A stretch of DNA of 64,000 nucleotides from an uncultured Christensenella sp. (GTDB lineage Bacteria > Bacillota > Clostridia > Christensenellales > Borkfalkiaceae), in contig CAJTLT010000004.1 of the NCBI GenBank assembly GCA_910577375.1, positions 62,001 through 126,000 of the forward strand, in the 5' to 3' direction. A program made the position numbers and the translations under genes. This document shows, piece by piece, positions 17,242 to 25,671 of the stretch. Within the stretch, counting starts at the first letter, position 1. Each line of letters starts with the position of its first letter. The notes under the pieces were generated by a model, which did not search any database, was not told the DNA's origin, and saw only the letters and a list, made by a program, of their open reading frames with translations.

Positions 17242-17889
17242 TTAACGGCAGCAGCCGTTGCAAAGGCAGTTGAGGCACATATTGAGGTAACAGCATTCTA
17301 TACAGCTTGCGCAAAAGTTGCCGCCCATCTGGTTTTCGGAGGGCTCGCTGTTCATCGTCTGTCCGTCGTAGGCTTGCTGATAGCTTTGGTTCTGCCCGCC
17401 GCCCTGCGCCGAATTTCCGTTTGCCGCCGCCTCGTTTGAGATTTTTTCGTTGAGCTTGCGGTAAGCTTCTTTATATTTTGCGTTGTCGGGCTCGAGCTGG
17501 ATTGCGATTTCAAGCTGTTTTTTGCTTTCGTTTATCCAGTTTTTGCGGTAAAATACAACGCTCTGGAAGTAATGCCATTGCCCGCCGCGTTCGTTAAAGC
17601 CGTCGAGAACGCGCTGCGCGTCCTGAATGTTTCCGTCTTTAATGTATTGTTCGACTTTGCCGAAAAGGTCTCCGCTTTCGCCGAAATCGCGGCTTTCCTG
17701 CATTTCCGCGGTCAGTTCCGAATAAGCCGTTTCTATTTTTGTAAGCATTTTTGCGGCGTTGTTGCCCGTTTCGCCGTCCTGAAAGCGTTCTTCGAGATAT
17801 TTTTCCCTAAGGCTTTCGTACGCCGCCTTTATGTCGGCGGAGGTTGCGCCTTCGCCAAGACCGAGAATTTCAAGATTCTTTTTGTTCAT
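17242..17889 (-). CDS. J-domain-like protein with Cys-rich C-terminus and no HPD motif
   Basis: 215 residues. Residues 3-65 look like a J domain (LEILGLGEGATSADIKAAYESLREKYLEERF), but where DnaJ has HPD this protein has LEE, so it is unlikely to stimulate Hsp70 in the normal way. A TPR-like helical stretch follows (about 75-140: YIKDGNIQDAQRVLDGFNER and KQLEIAIQLEPDNAKYKEAY). A Gln/Asn/Gly-rich linker leads to a C-terminus with nine Cys in 24 residues (CASCIECCYLNMCLNCLCNGCC), possibly a metal site. AAGGAG precedes the ATG. It overlaps the DUF5685 gene by 20 bases and precedes the membrane protein, a triad suggesting a shared envelope-associated or assembly role. Confidence 0.85.
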   Translation of the reverse strand: MNKKNLEILGLGEGATSADIKAAYESLREKYLEERFQDGETGNNAAKMLTKIETAYSELTAEMQESRDFGESGDLFGKVEQYIKDGNIQDAQRVLDGFNERGGQWHYFQSVVFYRKNWINESKKQLEIAIQLEPDNAKYKEAYRKLNEKISNEAAANGNSAQGGGQNQSYQQAYDGQTMNSEPSENQMGGNFCASCIECCYLNMCLNCLCNGCCR

Positions 17890-18769
17890 TTAATGCTCCT
17901 TTTGCTTTGCCGTTACAGCCTGATTTTTTACAGCCGCCGTAAAACAGCGAGCGCGTTTTCAGCGGTATTCCGCGAAGAATAATGTTATCCGTTAAATCGC
18001 GGTTAAAGTGAAATTTTATATTTTGAATACTTTGGCGCATATCGGCGAAAAGGCTGTCGAAGATAAATTCCATTTCTTCTTTGCCTTGCCGCACAGCCTC
18101 CGTTTTACACGGCGCGCCGTAAACGTTGAACAAAACGTTGTAGCGCTTCTTTTTTACGTCTTTATCGTAATCGTCAAGCGCGTCAATCAAATAAACCCAT
18201 TTGCCCAAAGCGTAGAAAAGCTTTTGCGTTTCTTCCGTGGCAAATTCCCCGAGAACGTAATCGGAGATATCTCGCATCATCATTGCGGAGGGTTCGCACG
18301 CTTCGTCTATAATTGCGCAGTTTGCCTTTTCGAGCGCGGTTTGTTTTTGTGTGTACGTTGAAATTATTTCCGCCGCGCGGGGGTGCTTTTTGAGAGTTTT
18401 TTTATAGCCCTTTTTATACAAGTGCCTGAGCACGCCGCGTTTATCGCCGTCCTCTTTGTCGTCGCAGAGCTTGAAATATGCGAGCGCGGTATTTATACAG
18501 CCGATTGCGATTGTGGTATCGTCAACGCCTGCTATCGGGCGTTTTTTTAATATGTGCAACGCGCATCTCGCCTTTTCTATTTTTACGTCTTCGCCCCTGA
18601 TATTATGAACGAGGGCGGAAACGAAAGCCATGTCGTAGGTGAGAGCCGTTCTTGCCGTTTGCCCGCAGCCCGCGCCTATGCTTTTGCAAAGCCCGCAATA
18701 GAGGGCTTTATATAAAGTTTCGTCCTTTTTGAAAAGGTACGGCGCATCGGGGGAAATATATCCGAACAT
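17870..18769 (-). CDS. DUF5685 family protein
   Basis: 299 residues, mostly helical, with the family start MFGYISPDAPYLFKKDETLYKALYCGLCKSIG and the central block LGKWVYLIDALDDYDKDVKKKRYN that resembles a prenyl-synthase-like DDxxD region. Cys pairs (YCGLCK; GCKKSGCNG) are conserved in appearance. The function is unknown. AAGGAAAAG precedes the ATG, and the 3' end overlaps the J-domain-like gene by 20 bases, so they form one operon with the membrane protein and rlmD. Members of this family are often encoded beside J-domain proteins in Clostridia, from general knowledge. Confidence 0.8.
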   Translation of the reverse strand: MFGYISPDAPYLFKKDETLYKALYCGLCKSIGAGCGQTARTALTYDMAFVSALVHNIRGEDVKIEKARCALHILKKRPIAGVDDTTIAIGCINTALAYFKLCDDKEDGDKRGVLRHLYKKGYKKTLKKHPRAAEIISTYTQKQTALEKANCAIIDEACEPSAMMMRDISDYVLGEFATEETQKLFYALGKWVYLIDALDDYDKDVKKKRYNVLFNVYGAPCKTEAVRQGKEEMEFIFDSLFADMRQSIQNIKFHFNRDLTDNIILRGIPLKTRSLFYGGCKKSGCNGKAKGALNEQKES

Positions 18770-18810
18770 AACTTTTCCTTAAAATAATTTAGTGCGCAAA
18801 TATACGGCGT

Positions 18811-19812
18811 TTATAACTGATAGAAGCCGATTTTTTTATAGACCTTTGAAAGGGTTTTGTTTGCGGCTTTTGCGGCGCGTTCCGCGCCGGAGCGCAGCAC
18901 GTTATCCAGATAGGTTTTATCGGTGAGGAGTTTTGCCTGTTCTTTTTGTATGGGCGCGAGTTTATCCGCGACGGCTTCGCCGACGGCAAGTTTGAAATCG
19001 CCGTAGCCTATGCCCGCGAAATCGCGTTCCGCCTGCTCTACGGTTTTACCAGTAAACGCGGTATATATAGACAGTAAATTGCTGACGCCGGCTTTGTTTT
19101 CGGGGTCGAATTTTATTTCCGAGCCGCTGTCCGTTACGGCGCGTTTGAATTTGCGGATTACCGTATCTTTATCGTCGGACAGAAATACCGAGCCGTTGGG
19201 GTTTTCCGCCGATTTGGACATTTTTTTGGAAGGGTCCTGCAAATCGTTTATTTTTGCGCCGACTTTGACATAGAGCCCTTCTGGCACTTTGAACGTGGGC
19301 GAATAGATATTATTGAAACGCTGTGCGATATCGCGTGCGATTTCGAGGTGCTGCCTTTGGTCTAACCCGACGGGGACCACTTCCGTTTGATAAAGGAGAA
19401 TATCCGCCGCCATTAAAACGGGGTAATCCATAAGCCCCATATTTATATTTTCCGCATGGCGCAGAGATTTATCCTTGAACTGCGTCATTCTTTCCATTTC
19501 CCCGACGTAGGTGAACGTGTTTAAAACCCAGCAGAGTTCGGCGTGCGCGGGCACGTGCGACTGGACGTAAATTGCGGTTTGTTCGGGGTTTAACCCGCAC
19601 GCGAGATAAAGCGCGAGCAGAGAAAGCGTTCTTTGGCGGAGTTCGGCGGGCGTTTGGCGCACGGTGATTGCGTGCATATTGGCTATTGCGAAATAGCAGT
19701 TATAATCGTTTTGGAGCGCAAGAAAATTGCGTATTGCACCGATATAGTTGCCGATTGTTAAATTATTTGTGGGCTGTACCGCCGAATAGAGAACTTTTTT
19801 GCTTTCTTCCAT
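18811..19812 (-). CDS. trpS: Tryptophanyl-tRNA synthetase
   Basis: 333 residues from ATG 19812, chosen because homologues begin close to the KVLYSAVQPTNNLTIGNYIGA block; eight more codons upstream are open but unneeded. Class I signatures are the HIGH-equivalent TIGNYIG and the KMSKS loop DPSKKMSKS. The Trp-binding region GLDQRQHLEIARDIAQRFN is present. It charges tRNA-Trp with tryptophan using ATP. The length is normal for bacterial TrpS. No T-box-like leader is seen in the short region upstream, so regulation by uncharged tRNA is not evident. Confidence 0.96.
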   Translation of the reverse strand: MEESKKVLYSAVQPTNNLTIGNYIGAIRNFLALQNDYNCYFAIANMHAITVRQTPAELRQRTLSLLALYLACGLNPEQTAIYVQSHVPAHAELCWVLNTFTYVGEMERMTQFKDKSLRHAENINMGLMDYPVLMAADILLYQTEVVPVGLDQRQHLEIARDIAQRFNNIYSPTFKVPEGLYVKVGAKINDLQDPSKKMSKSAENPNGSVFLSDDKDTVIRKFKRAVTDSGSEIKFDPENKAGVSNLLSIYTAFTGKTVEQAERDFAGIGYGDFKLAVGEAVADKLAPIQKEQAKLLTDKTYLDNVLRSGAERAAKAANKTLSKVYKKIGFYQL

Positions 19813-19951
19813 AAAATACCTATACATTATAATCATAACATAAACGAATTATAAATGTAAAGTTATTTTTTTAAACGCGGGAAGTATTCACGCAATTATC
19901 AGCGCACGTTCACAAAGCGCAAAGAGAAAAACAAAAGGCTGAAATTACCAA

Positions 19952-19988
19952 AAAATCCCGCCTGCGGCAAACGCCGCAGGCGGGATTA
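19952..19988 (-). terminator. Strong terminator after the lipoprotein gene at 20021
   Basis: A long stem (AATCCCGCCTGCGG / CCGCAGGCGGGATT) with a short loop, followed on the minus strand by TTTTTTGG. It lies 33 bases after the stop of the lipoprotein gene. Confidence 0.85.
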
Positions 19989-20020
19989 ATTTTAAGGAGT
20001 TTTAATATTTGCAAACGCGT

Positions 20021-21229
20021 TTAAGCGTTTTTAAGTTTGTAAATTTGCTTCATCGTTACGCCGTCATCCGTCATAGACACAACAAGGCTGTTGCCGGAAA
20101 GAGTGAAGTTCTGGGAGACGCCGTTTATAGTAAGCACGATATTCGCGCCATCCTGCGTATATGTTCCCCCTTCCATCTGCACCGAAAGAACTACCATATA
20201 GAACGTATTGTCTTTTTCGAATATAATTTCAGTCCCTTCCGCATTTTCTTTTATCTGGGCAATCTGATTTTCTACCTCTTTTTTCATTTCATCGCTTACC
20301 GTGCTGTCATATTCGACGGTTAAATCGTGAAAAACAAAAGTTTTACCGGCAACGGAAGTAATCGCGGGAGGATTTTGCTCTTCTGCTTTTTTATCGTTTA
20401 TGGCTTTTACCGCGTCTGCGGGGGCGTTAACGGAGGTTTTTCCGAATTCCGAAAATTTATAAACCGCTTTGCTTTCCGAGGTTTCCGTTACTCCGTCTTT
20501 GGTTTCTTCTTCGCTTGTTTCAGCCTCGATACCCGATACGTATTCACCCTTTACCGTGATAGTTAAGTCGATTTTTGTGCTTTCGGTATAAGCCGTCCAC
20601 AAAGTTGCTTTGTAGAAGCCGCCGCTGTATGTAAACGCCGAATAGAGGTCCGCCAAAGGCTTAGCCGAGGCAGCTTCGGCGGTTTCGCTTGTTTTATAGG
20701 TTTGCGCAAAAGCCATACCTATGCCGCTGTTAGAAAGTGTTTGTTTTACTTCCGCTTCGGAAGAATATTCCGTTTTTTCGGCAGTCCACTTGTTTGCCGA
20801 ATCTCTGTATTCGCTTGACCATACGATGTTGCCTTCCGCCGTTAAATACGATTTTCTTTCGGAGGTTGATTCGCCGTCTTCTTCCCCGATGTCTTCAAGA
20901 CCCGTGAACTTTTCCGAATATTTTATTTCGGTATAGACTTTTTTGCCCGCCAAGTCATAATAGACTTTTGCGGTGCTTTCGGACGTTGCCGTTGCGTTTA
21001 CCGTTTTTCCTTCGACCGTGCCCGTCATTGTCTGCTTCATATTCATAACGGATTCGGCGGTGTAGTTTTCCGACGAGGCGGTTTTTTCAAACGCGCTTTT
21101 CCACTTTTCGGCGGTGACTTCTTCGCCCTTAGGCAAACCGTTGTCCGCGGGATTGCACGCCGTTAACCCTGCTATTCCCGTTGCCGCCATTACGCCGACA
21201 AGCAATGTTACCAAAAATTTTTTACGCAT
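20021..21229 (-). CDS. Lipoprotein of unknown function
   Basis: 402 residues with a lipoprotein signal (MRKKFLVTLLVGVMAATG, lipobox LTAC, Cys25). The mature part is rich in Ser/Thr/Glu and beta strands: an N-terminal region (about 35-260) of repeated polar strands and a C-terminal module from about 290 that looks like a small lipocalin-like barrel (TFVFHDLTVEYD, GGTYTQDGANIVLTINGVSQ). No catalytic motif was recognised. A GGAG ribosome binding site precedes the ATG. It is a monocistronic unit with its own strong terminator between thrC and trpS. A role as a surface-exposed or envelope sensor is possible but not shown. Confidence 0.8.
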   Translation of the reverse strand: MRKKFLVTLLVGVMAATGIAGLTACNPADNGLPKGEEVTAEKWKSAFEKTASSENYTAESVMNMKQTMTGTVEGKTVNATATSESTAKVYYDLAGKKVYTEIKYSEKFTGLEDIGEEDGESTSERKSYLTAEGNIVWSSEYRDSANKWTAEKTEYSSEAEVKQTLSNSGIGMAFAQTYKTSETAEAASAKPLADLYSAFTYSGGFYKATLWTAYTESTKIDLTITVKGEYVSGIEAETSEEETKDGVTETSESKAVYKFSEFGKTSVNAPADAVKAINDKKAEEQNPPAITSVAGKTFVFHDLTVEYDSTVSDEMKKEVENQIAQIKENAEGTEIIFEKDNTFYMVVLSVQMEGGTYTQDGANIVLTINGVSQNFTLSGNSLVVSMTDDGVTMKQIYKLKNA

Positions 21230-21265
21230 AAAATTTCTCCTTTCGGGGGGCTTTTAATGCGGACT

Positions 21266-21310
21266 GTTGCACGCGTACGCGTGCAACAGAGGGGCGCCCC
21301 TCTGTTTTTT
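21266..21310. repeat. Two back-to-back perfect palindromes downstream of thrC
   Basis: Bases 21266-21287 form a 22-base perfect palindrome centred on ACGCGTACGCGT, and 21287-21304 form an 18-base perfect palindrome CAGAGGGGCGCCCCTCTG. They share one base, have no loop, and the second is followed by six T on the plus strand. They lie between thrC (minus, ending 21332) and the lipoprotein gene (minus, starting 21229), so they probably act as a terminator but are unusually symmetrical. Confidence 0.8.
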
Positions 21311-21331
21311 ATTGTTAATATACTATCAGAT

Positions 21332-22813
21332 TTACTTTACAAAGTCAAGCACTTCGGCGAAAAGGTTTTTCGCATCGACAGATTTTGTGAAGCGCAAAGG
21401 CTTATCGCGCAGGTTCAAAAGGCACTTGGGCACAGCCATTGCCGTTGCCGCGTGCAACCTTTTTATACCTTTGAAACTGTCTTTTACGTCGTTGCCGGTA
21501 ACCGCATACAAAACGTCCTGCGGGAATTTATAGGGGTTTGCGGTGGATACGATAACCATATTCGTTTCGTCTTTTTTATGCTTTTCAAACCAGTCTACCG
21601 CGACCTTCATTGCGCAGCCCGTATGCGTATCCATAGTGTAACCGACGTCTATGAAAACGTCGTACATTGCCTCTACGCTGCTTTCTTCGTCGGCGTAGCC
21701 GCCGTCGAACGTTTGTTGGATTTTTTCAAGTTCGTCCGCGGATATGGCGTACTTTCCGTTCTTTTTCAAATCTTCCATACGGCTTGCGGTGAGCTTTGCG
21801 TTGCGGCCCGAAACTTCAAAGACGAGCCTTTCGAGATTGGAAGAAACGAGGATATCCATTGAAGGAGAAGTGGTTTTATAAAATTCGCGGTGCAAATCGT
21901 AAACGCCCGTTGCGAGGAAATCCGTAAGAATTTTGTTGGAGTTGGACGCGCAGTGCAGCCGTCTTACGGGCAAGCCCATTTGTTTTGCGTAGTATGCGGC
22001 GAGTATGTTGCCGAAGTTGCCCGTGGGAACGGTGAAATCGATTTCTTCCCCCATTTCAATTTGTTCCGAAGAAACCAAATCGAGATATGCGGAGAAGTAA
22101 TATGCAATCTGCGGAGCGAGCCTGCCGAAGTTTATGGAATTTGCGGAGGATAAAACGGTGTTGCGTTCTTTAAGCTGAGCCGCATAATTTCCGTCGGCGA
22201 ATATTTCTTTTACGGCTGTCTGGCAATCGTCGAAATTGCCTTTTACCGCGACCACGTTTACGTTTTTGCCCTCTTGCGTGCACATCTGGAGCTTTTGCAT
22301 TTTGGAAACTCCGTCGGAGGGATAGAACACCATAATTTTTACGCCGTCGGCGTCTTTGAAGCCCTCTAACGCGGCTTTGCCCGTATCGCCCGAAGTTGCG
22401 ACGAGAACCAAAATTTGCTCTTTAACGCCGCATATATCGCACCCTTTTCTCAAAAGCCACGGCAAAAGAGTGAGCGCCATATCTTTGAAAGCGCACGTAG
22501 GTCCGTGCCAAAGCTCGAGCATATATACTCCGTCGTCAAGGCGCACGAGGGGCGCGGGGTCTCCGCCTTCGAACCTTGAATAAGCGTCTTCGCAAGCCTT
22601 TAACAGCTCTTTTGAATCGTATTCGGAAAGATATTTCCCAAGCACCTTTGCCGCGCGTTCGGGATAGCTCATACCAAGCATTTCTTCAAGTTCTTCACGC
22701 GGTACAGCGGGGAATTTTTCGGGGACGTAAAGCCCGCCGTTGGCGGAAAGACCCGCCACTATAGCCTGTGCCGCCGAAACCTTTTCTCCGCCTCTTGTGC
22801 TGATAAACTTCAT
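21332..22813 (-). CDS. thrC: Threonine synthase
   Basis: 493 residues, PLP enzyme of the last step of threonine synthesis (O-phospho-L-homoserine to threonine). The start MKFISTRGG and the block GLYVPEKFP are typical of the long bacterial/yeast-type ThrC. The PLP lysine is Lys110 in HGPTCAFKDMAL; the phosphate-binding loop follows in VLVATSGDTGKAALEGF, and the C-terminal HTGCAM and STANPYKFPQDV blocks are present. AAGGAG lies before ATG 22813. No other threonine-pathway gene is adjacent, so it is a single-gene unit here. Assignment is secure. Confidence 0.96.
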   Translation of the reverse strand: MKFISTRGGEKVSAAQAIVAGLSANGGLYVPEKFPAVPREELEEMLGMSYPERAAKVLGKYLSEYDSKELLKACEDAYSRFEGGDPAPLVRLDDGVYMLELWHGPTCAFKDMALTLLPWLLRKGCDICGVKEQILVLVATSGDTGKAALEGFKDADGVKIMVFYPSDGVSKMQKLQMCTQEGKNVNVVAVKGNFDDCQTAVKEIFADGNYAAQLKERNTVLSSANSINFGRLAPQIAYYFSAYLDLVSSEQIEMGEEIDFTVPTGNFGNILAAYYAKQMGLPVRRLHCASNSNKILTDFLATGVYDLHREFYKTTSPSMDILVSSNLERLVFEVSGRNAKLTASRMEDLKKNGKYAISADELEKIQQTFDGGYADEESSVEAMYDVFIDVGYTMDTHTGCAMKVAVDWFEKHKKDETNMVIVSTANPYKFPQDVLYAVTGNDVKDSFKGIKRLHAATAMAVPKCLLNLRDKPLRFTKSVDAKNLFAEVLDFVK

Positions 22814-22846
22814 AAAAACTCCTTGTTGCGTGATTTAAAACAATAC

Positions 22847-22871
22847 GGCGGCGCAAAGGAAAAGCGCCGCC
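22847..22871 (-). terminator. GC hairpin between the P-loop gene and thrC
   Basis: Eight-bp perfect stem GGCGGCGC / GCGCCGCC with a nine-base loop, between the stop of the P-loop gene (22893) and the thrC start. The following sequence on the minus strand is only weakly T-rich, so termination may be partial. Confidence 0.55.
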
Positions 22872-22892
22872 GCCAAAATTTCAAACGAAAAA

Positions 22893-23300
22893 TTAAACGT
22901 ATTTTTTAACGAAATCGGGGAGTTCTTCTTCCGCGCAACTACACGTGAGAACAATGGTGATTTCGTTTTCGGCAGAAATTTTATCGAGCATATAGAAAAT
23001 GCCCGCAAGCTCTTTTATATCTTTGCCGGCGATACGCGCGACGCCGTCTATGTAAATATATTCGTGGTCGCTGTTGCACGCCGCGACGCCCTTAACGAAC
23101 CCGCAGAGAGCGTCTTCGCCGGCGATAGCCCAGTCCGCAACGTCTATAAAACGGATATTGCGGTCTACATCGTACATACATCTTTTATTATCAGTTATGA
23201 AAACGCTTAAACCTTTTGCGGCTTTAGCGTTTGAGTTAGCCGCGTCGATAAGCTGTTTTGTTTTGCCGGTACCCTTGCGGCCGTAGATAATTTTAATCAT
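22893..23300 (-). CDS. Small P-loop NTPase of unknown function
   Basis: 135 residues. A Walker A motif lies at GRKGTGKT (7-14), near the N-terminus, and a Walker B-like strand at YIYIDGVARI (about 86-95). The protein is close to a minimal P-loop core without extra domains. A GGGAGG ribosome binding site precedes the ATG. Such small ATPases occur in Clostridia, sometimes labelled twitching-motility-like, but no pilus gene is near. It lies between the aminotransferase gene and thrC and may be monocistronic. Function not assigned. Confidence 0.75.
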   Translation of the reverse strand: MIKIIYGRKGTGKTKQLIDAANSNAKAAKGLSVFITDNKRCMYDVDRNIRFIDVADWAIAGEDALCGFVKGVAACNSDHEYIYIDGVARIAGKDIKELAGIFYMLDKISAENEITIVLTCSCAEEELPDFVKKYV

Positions 23301-23422
23301 TGAAAGTCCTCCCGATAAAGTATTATATTTATCTTATAATACATTTTATCAGCAATCGGGCGGAATTTCAATACCTTTCGCCAAATTTTTTGAAAAATTA
23401 TACAATTGCGGTCGGCTGCGTT

Positions 23423-24625
23423 TTATTCGCATTCGCGGGCGAACTGCGCGATTCTTTCAAGACCTTCGAGCATATCCGCGGTTGAAAGCGCGTAGGAAAG
23501 ACGGACGGCATCGTCGTCGCCGAAGCATACTCCGGGGGTAATTGCAACCTGCTTGTGCGTTAACAGCAAATCAGCGACCTCCATACTGCCGTGGATTTTT
23601 ACGCCCTTATAGGTTTTTCCGTAAAGGTTATCGCACAAAAGCATAACGTAGAACGCGCCGTCGGGCTTGACGTAATCAAGACCCAGAGACTTCATTTCTT
23701 CGAGCTTTTCAAGCATTTTTTCGCGGCGTCTGCCGAAAGCGGCAATCATATCCTTTACGGGCTTTTCGCTGCCCTCCAACGCGGCTAAGGTTGCGTATTG
23801 CGTCATTGTGTTTACGTTAGAGGTGGAATGGCTCTGGAACGAGGATATTGCCTTTGCAACGTTGGGGGGGCAGGCAAGATAACCGAGCCTCCAGCCCGTC
23901 ATTGCGTAGCTTTTGGAAACGCCGTTTATTACGATTGTCAAATCCTTCATTTCGGGCGAACACTGCGCGATTGAGAAATGCGTTTCTCCGCCGTAAATGA
24001 GCTTTTCATAAATTTCGTCCGCAAGCACGATAATGTTATGTTTTACGCAGACTTCCGCAATGGCGCGGATTTCCTTTTCGGTATAGACTGCGCCCGTGGG
24101 GTTGCAGGGACTGTTGAAAATTAGCATTTTGGTTTGAGGACGGATTGCCGCCTCAACCTGAGCCGCCGTTATTTTGTAGCCGTGGCGGGGCGTTGCGTAT
24201 ATGTATTCCGGAATGCCGCCGCAGCTTTTTACCACTTCGGGATAAGTGAGCCAATAGGGTTTGGGGATTAAGACCTCGTCGCCTTCGTTTATGGTTGCGA
24301 AAATCGCGTTGAAAATGGAGTGCTTTGCGCCGTTGGATATTATTATCTGCGAGGGGTCGTAGTCTAGATTATTGTCAGTTTTGAGTTTTTTTACAACAGC
24401 TTTTTTCAAAGCGGGCAAACCCGCCGCGGCGACGTATTTTGTGTAACCTTTGTCGAGCGCGTCTTTTGCCGCGTTGCAGATATGTTCGGGAGTGTTGAAA
24501 TCGGGTTCGCCGACGCCGAAGTTTATTACTTTTATCCCCGCCGCTTTAAGCTCGTTTGCCTTTGCGGAGATTGCAAGCGTCATCGAAGGCGCGATTAAAG
24601 ATACTCTTTTTGAAACTTCTATCAT
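23423..24625 (-). CDS. Pyridoxal-phosphate aminotransferase, aspartate aminotransferase family (class I)
   Basis: 400 residues from ATG 24625, which has AAAGGAG seven bases upstream; the upstream frame extension lacks features. The fold-type I signature is complete: FGVGEPDFNTP near 36-46, substrate/PLP residues in NSPCNPTGAV (171-180), the PLP-contacting Asp203-Tyr206 (LADEIYEKL) and the Schiff-base Lys238 in GVSKSYAMTGWRLGY. The nearest families are Bacillus AspB-type aspartate transaminases, which link oxaloacetate/aspartate with 2-oxoglutarate/glutamate. A related but distinct enzyme lies at 51345-52508. Substrate beyond aspartate or aromatic acids cannot be told. Confidence 0.92.
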   Translation of the reverse strand: MIEVSKRVSLIAPSMTLAISAKANELKAAGIKVINFGVGEPDFNTPEHICNAAKDALDKGYTKYVAAAGLPALKKAVVKKLKTDNNLDYDPSQIIISNGAKHSIFNAIFATINEGDEVLIPKPYWLTYPEVVKSCGGIPEYIYATPRHGYKITAAQVEAAIRPQTKMLIFNSPCNPTGAVYTEKEIRAIAEVCVKHNIIVLADEIYEKLIYGGETHFSIAQCSPEMKDLTIVINGVSKSYAMTGWRLGYLACPPNVAKAISSFQSHSTSNVNTMTQYATLAALEGSEKPVKDMIAAFGRRREKMLEKLEEMKSLGLDYVKPDGAFYVMLLCDNLYGKTYKGVKIHGSMEVADLLLTHKQVAITPGVCFGDDDAVRLSYALSTADMLEGLERIAQFARECE

Positions 24626-24730
24626 AAAATACTCCTTTGTTGCTTTTTTTACGAAAATTTTCCGTAATTTGTCTGCGCCGTAAAAAATTAACCTACGGAT
24701 TATTATACATACGGCACGTTGTTTTTGCAA

Positions 24731-25090
24731 TTAAATGGACCGGCCGTTTGAATTTTTCAACGCTTTTACCGTATCTTTGACTATCTTTTTAAACTGCGGA
24801 CCGAAAGAGCGGTAACCCGTTATTAAAACCTTTTCTTCATAAGAAAGCGCAAAATCTTCTTTGCTTATGACAAAATCGTTGAATTCCTGAGTTCTGCCCA
24901 ACAAATAATCTGTTGAAACCTGAAAATAGTCTGATATTTTTAAAAGAGCGGCGGCTTTCGGTTCTACGCTCCCCTTTTCCCATTCGGAAATATTGCTTTG
25001 GGTATAATTCAGCTCTTTTGCAAGTTCGTCTTGCGACAAATTATTTTCGGTGCGGAGAGATTTTAAAATATTTGCAAATTTATTTTCCAT
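24731..25090 (-). CDS. XRE-family (Cro/C1-type) repressor with short C-terminal tail
   Basis: 119 residues. The N-terminal helix-turn-helix is FANILKSLRTENNLSQDELAKELNYTQSNISEWEKG (about 5-40), followed by the usual PKAAALLKISDYFQVSTDYLLG. The C-terminal 45 residues (FALSYEEKVLITGYRSFGPQFKKIV) are helical and similar in layout to the tail of the XRE protein at 38828 (SVLTAEEISLLAGYRKLG). No ribosome binding site is visible. It stands 27 bases after a second small XRE gene in the same orientation and may be co-transcribed with it. Confidence 0.85.
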   Translation of the reverse strand: MENKFANILKSLRTENNLSQDELAKELNYTQSNISEWEKGSVEPKAAALLKISDYFQVSTDYLLGRTQEFNDFVISKEDFALSYEEKVLITGYRSFGPQFKKIVKDTVKALKNSNGRSI

Positions 25091-25117
25091 ATAATACGTC
25101 GGTTTTGCGATTAAAAT

Positions 25118-25330
25118 TTATTTGTCTATACCGAGAATGTAATCCGAACTTATATCGAGAATTATACATAAATTTGCGAGCGTATCGAGAGAGGGCAAAA
25201 TATTTCCCTTTACGTAATGAGAAATTGTTTGTTGCCTTACTCCGAGCCGTTTTGCAAGTTCCGTTTGCGAATAACCGCTTTGTTTTATAACTTCGGATAA
25301 TCTTTGTTGAATTTGCTCAATCATAACCAT
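25118..25330 (-). CDS. Small XRE-family repressor
   Basis: 70 residues from ATG 25330, which has TGAGGTG at a suitable distance. It is a bare helix-turn-helix protein: LSEVIKQSGYSQTELAKRLGVRQQTISHYVKG, then LPSLDTLANLCIILDISSDYILG. It is divergent from the XRE gene at 25429; the gap between them holds an 18-bp perfect inverted repeat and several TTGTA/TACAA sites. The arrangement resembles a phage-type repressor pair without the phage, so it likely controls its own promoter and that of its neighbour. No other target is visible. Confidence 0.85.
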   Translation of the reverse strand: MVMIEQIQQRLSEVIKQSGYSQTELAKRLGVRQQTISHYVKGNILPSLDTLANLCIILDISSDYILGIDK

Positions 25331-25344
25331 AACGCACCTCAATG

Positions 25345-25409
25345 TAATTGTACAATTAATAAGCGTAAAATGCTTGGCTTACGCTTATTAATTGTATTAA
25401 ATCATACAA
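25345..25409. promoter_or_regulatory. Divergent operator region with perfect inverted repeats
   Basis: Three nested symmetries lie between the two divergent XRE genes. TAATTGTACAATTA (25345-25358) is a perfect 14-base palindrome. An 18-base arm TACAATTAATAAGCGTAA (25351-25368) is repeated exactly in inverted form at 25379-25396 with a ten-base spacer. TTGTAT (25392-25397) and ATACAA (25404-25409) form another inverted pair with a six-base spacer. Repeated TTGTA/TACAA half-sites fit Cro/C1-type operators. The long repeat could also form a cruciform or an RNA hairpin. Confidence 0.8.
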
Positions 25410-25428
25410 GCAACGGGCATATTTTATT

Positions 25429-25671
25429 ATGAAAAATATTTTTGCACAAAGATTAAAACAATTAAGAACCGACAAAGGGTTAACTCAGGAGCAGCTTGCA
25501 AAGCATCTGAAATGTTCGCGCAGTACCGTATGTAAGCTTGAAAAAGCAATTACAGAACCGTGGATTACCGTTGTGTATAACGCGGCGGTTTATTTTAACG
25601 TGACAAGCAATTATCTTGCGGGACTATCAAACGAACGCAAACGCAAAAAAACGCCCCGCGGCGCGGATTAG
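25429..25671 (+). CDS. Small XRE-family repressor, divergent partner
   Basis: 80 residues: FAQRLKQLRTDKGLTQEQLAKHLKCSRSTVCKLEKA is a Cro/C1 helix-turn-helix, followed by the family block PWITVVYNAAVYFNVTSNYLAG. No ribosome binding site is visible before ATG 25429, so it may be translated without one. Its last codons (KRKKTPRGAD) overlap the left arm of the terminator. It runs opposite to the 25118 gene, consistent with mutual repression. Confidence 0.85.
   Translation: MKNIFAQRLKQLRTDKGLTQEQLAKHLKCSRSTVCKLEKAITEPWITVVYNAAVYFNVTSNYLAGLSNERKRKKTPRGAD

Noticed and set aside
19813..19950. T-box leader before trpS
   Set aside because: No T-box core sequence or antiterminator/terminator pair was found in the short upstream region.
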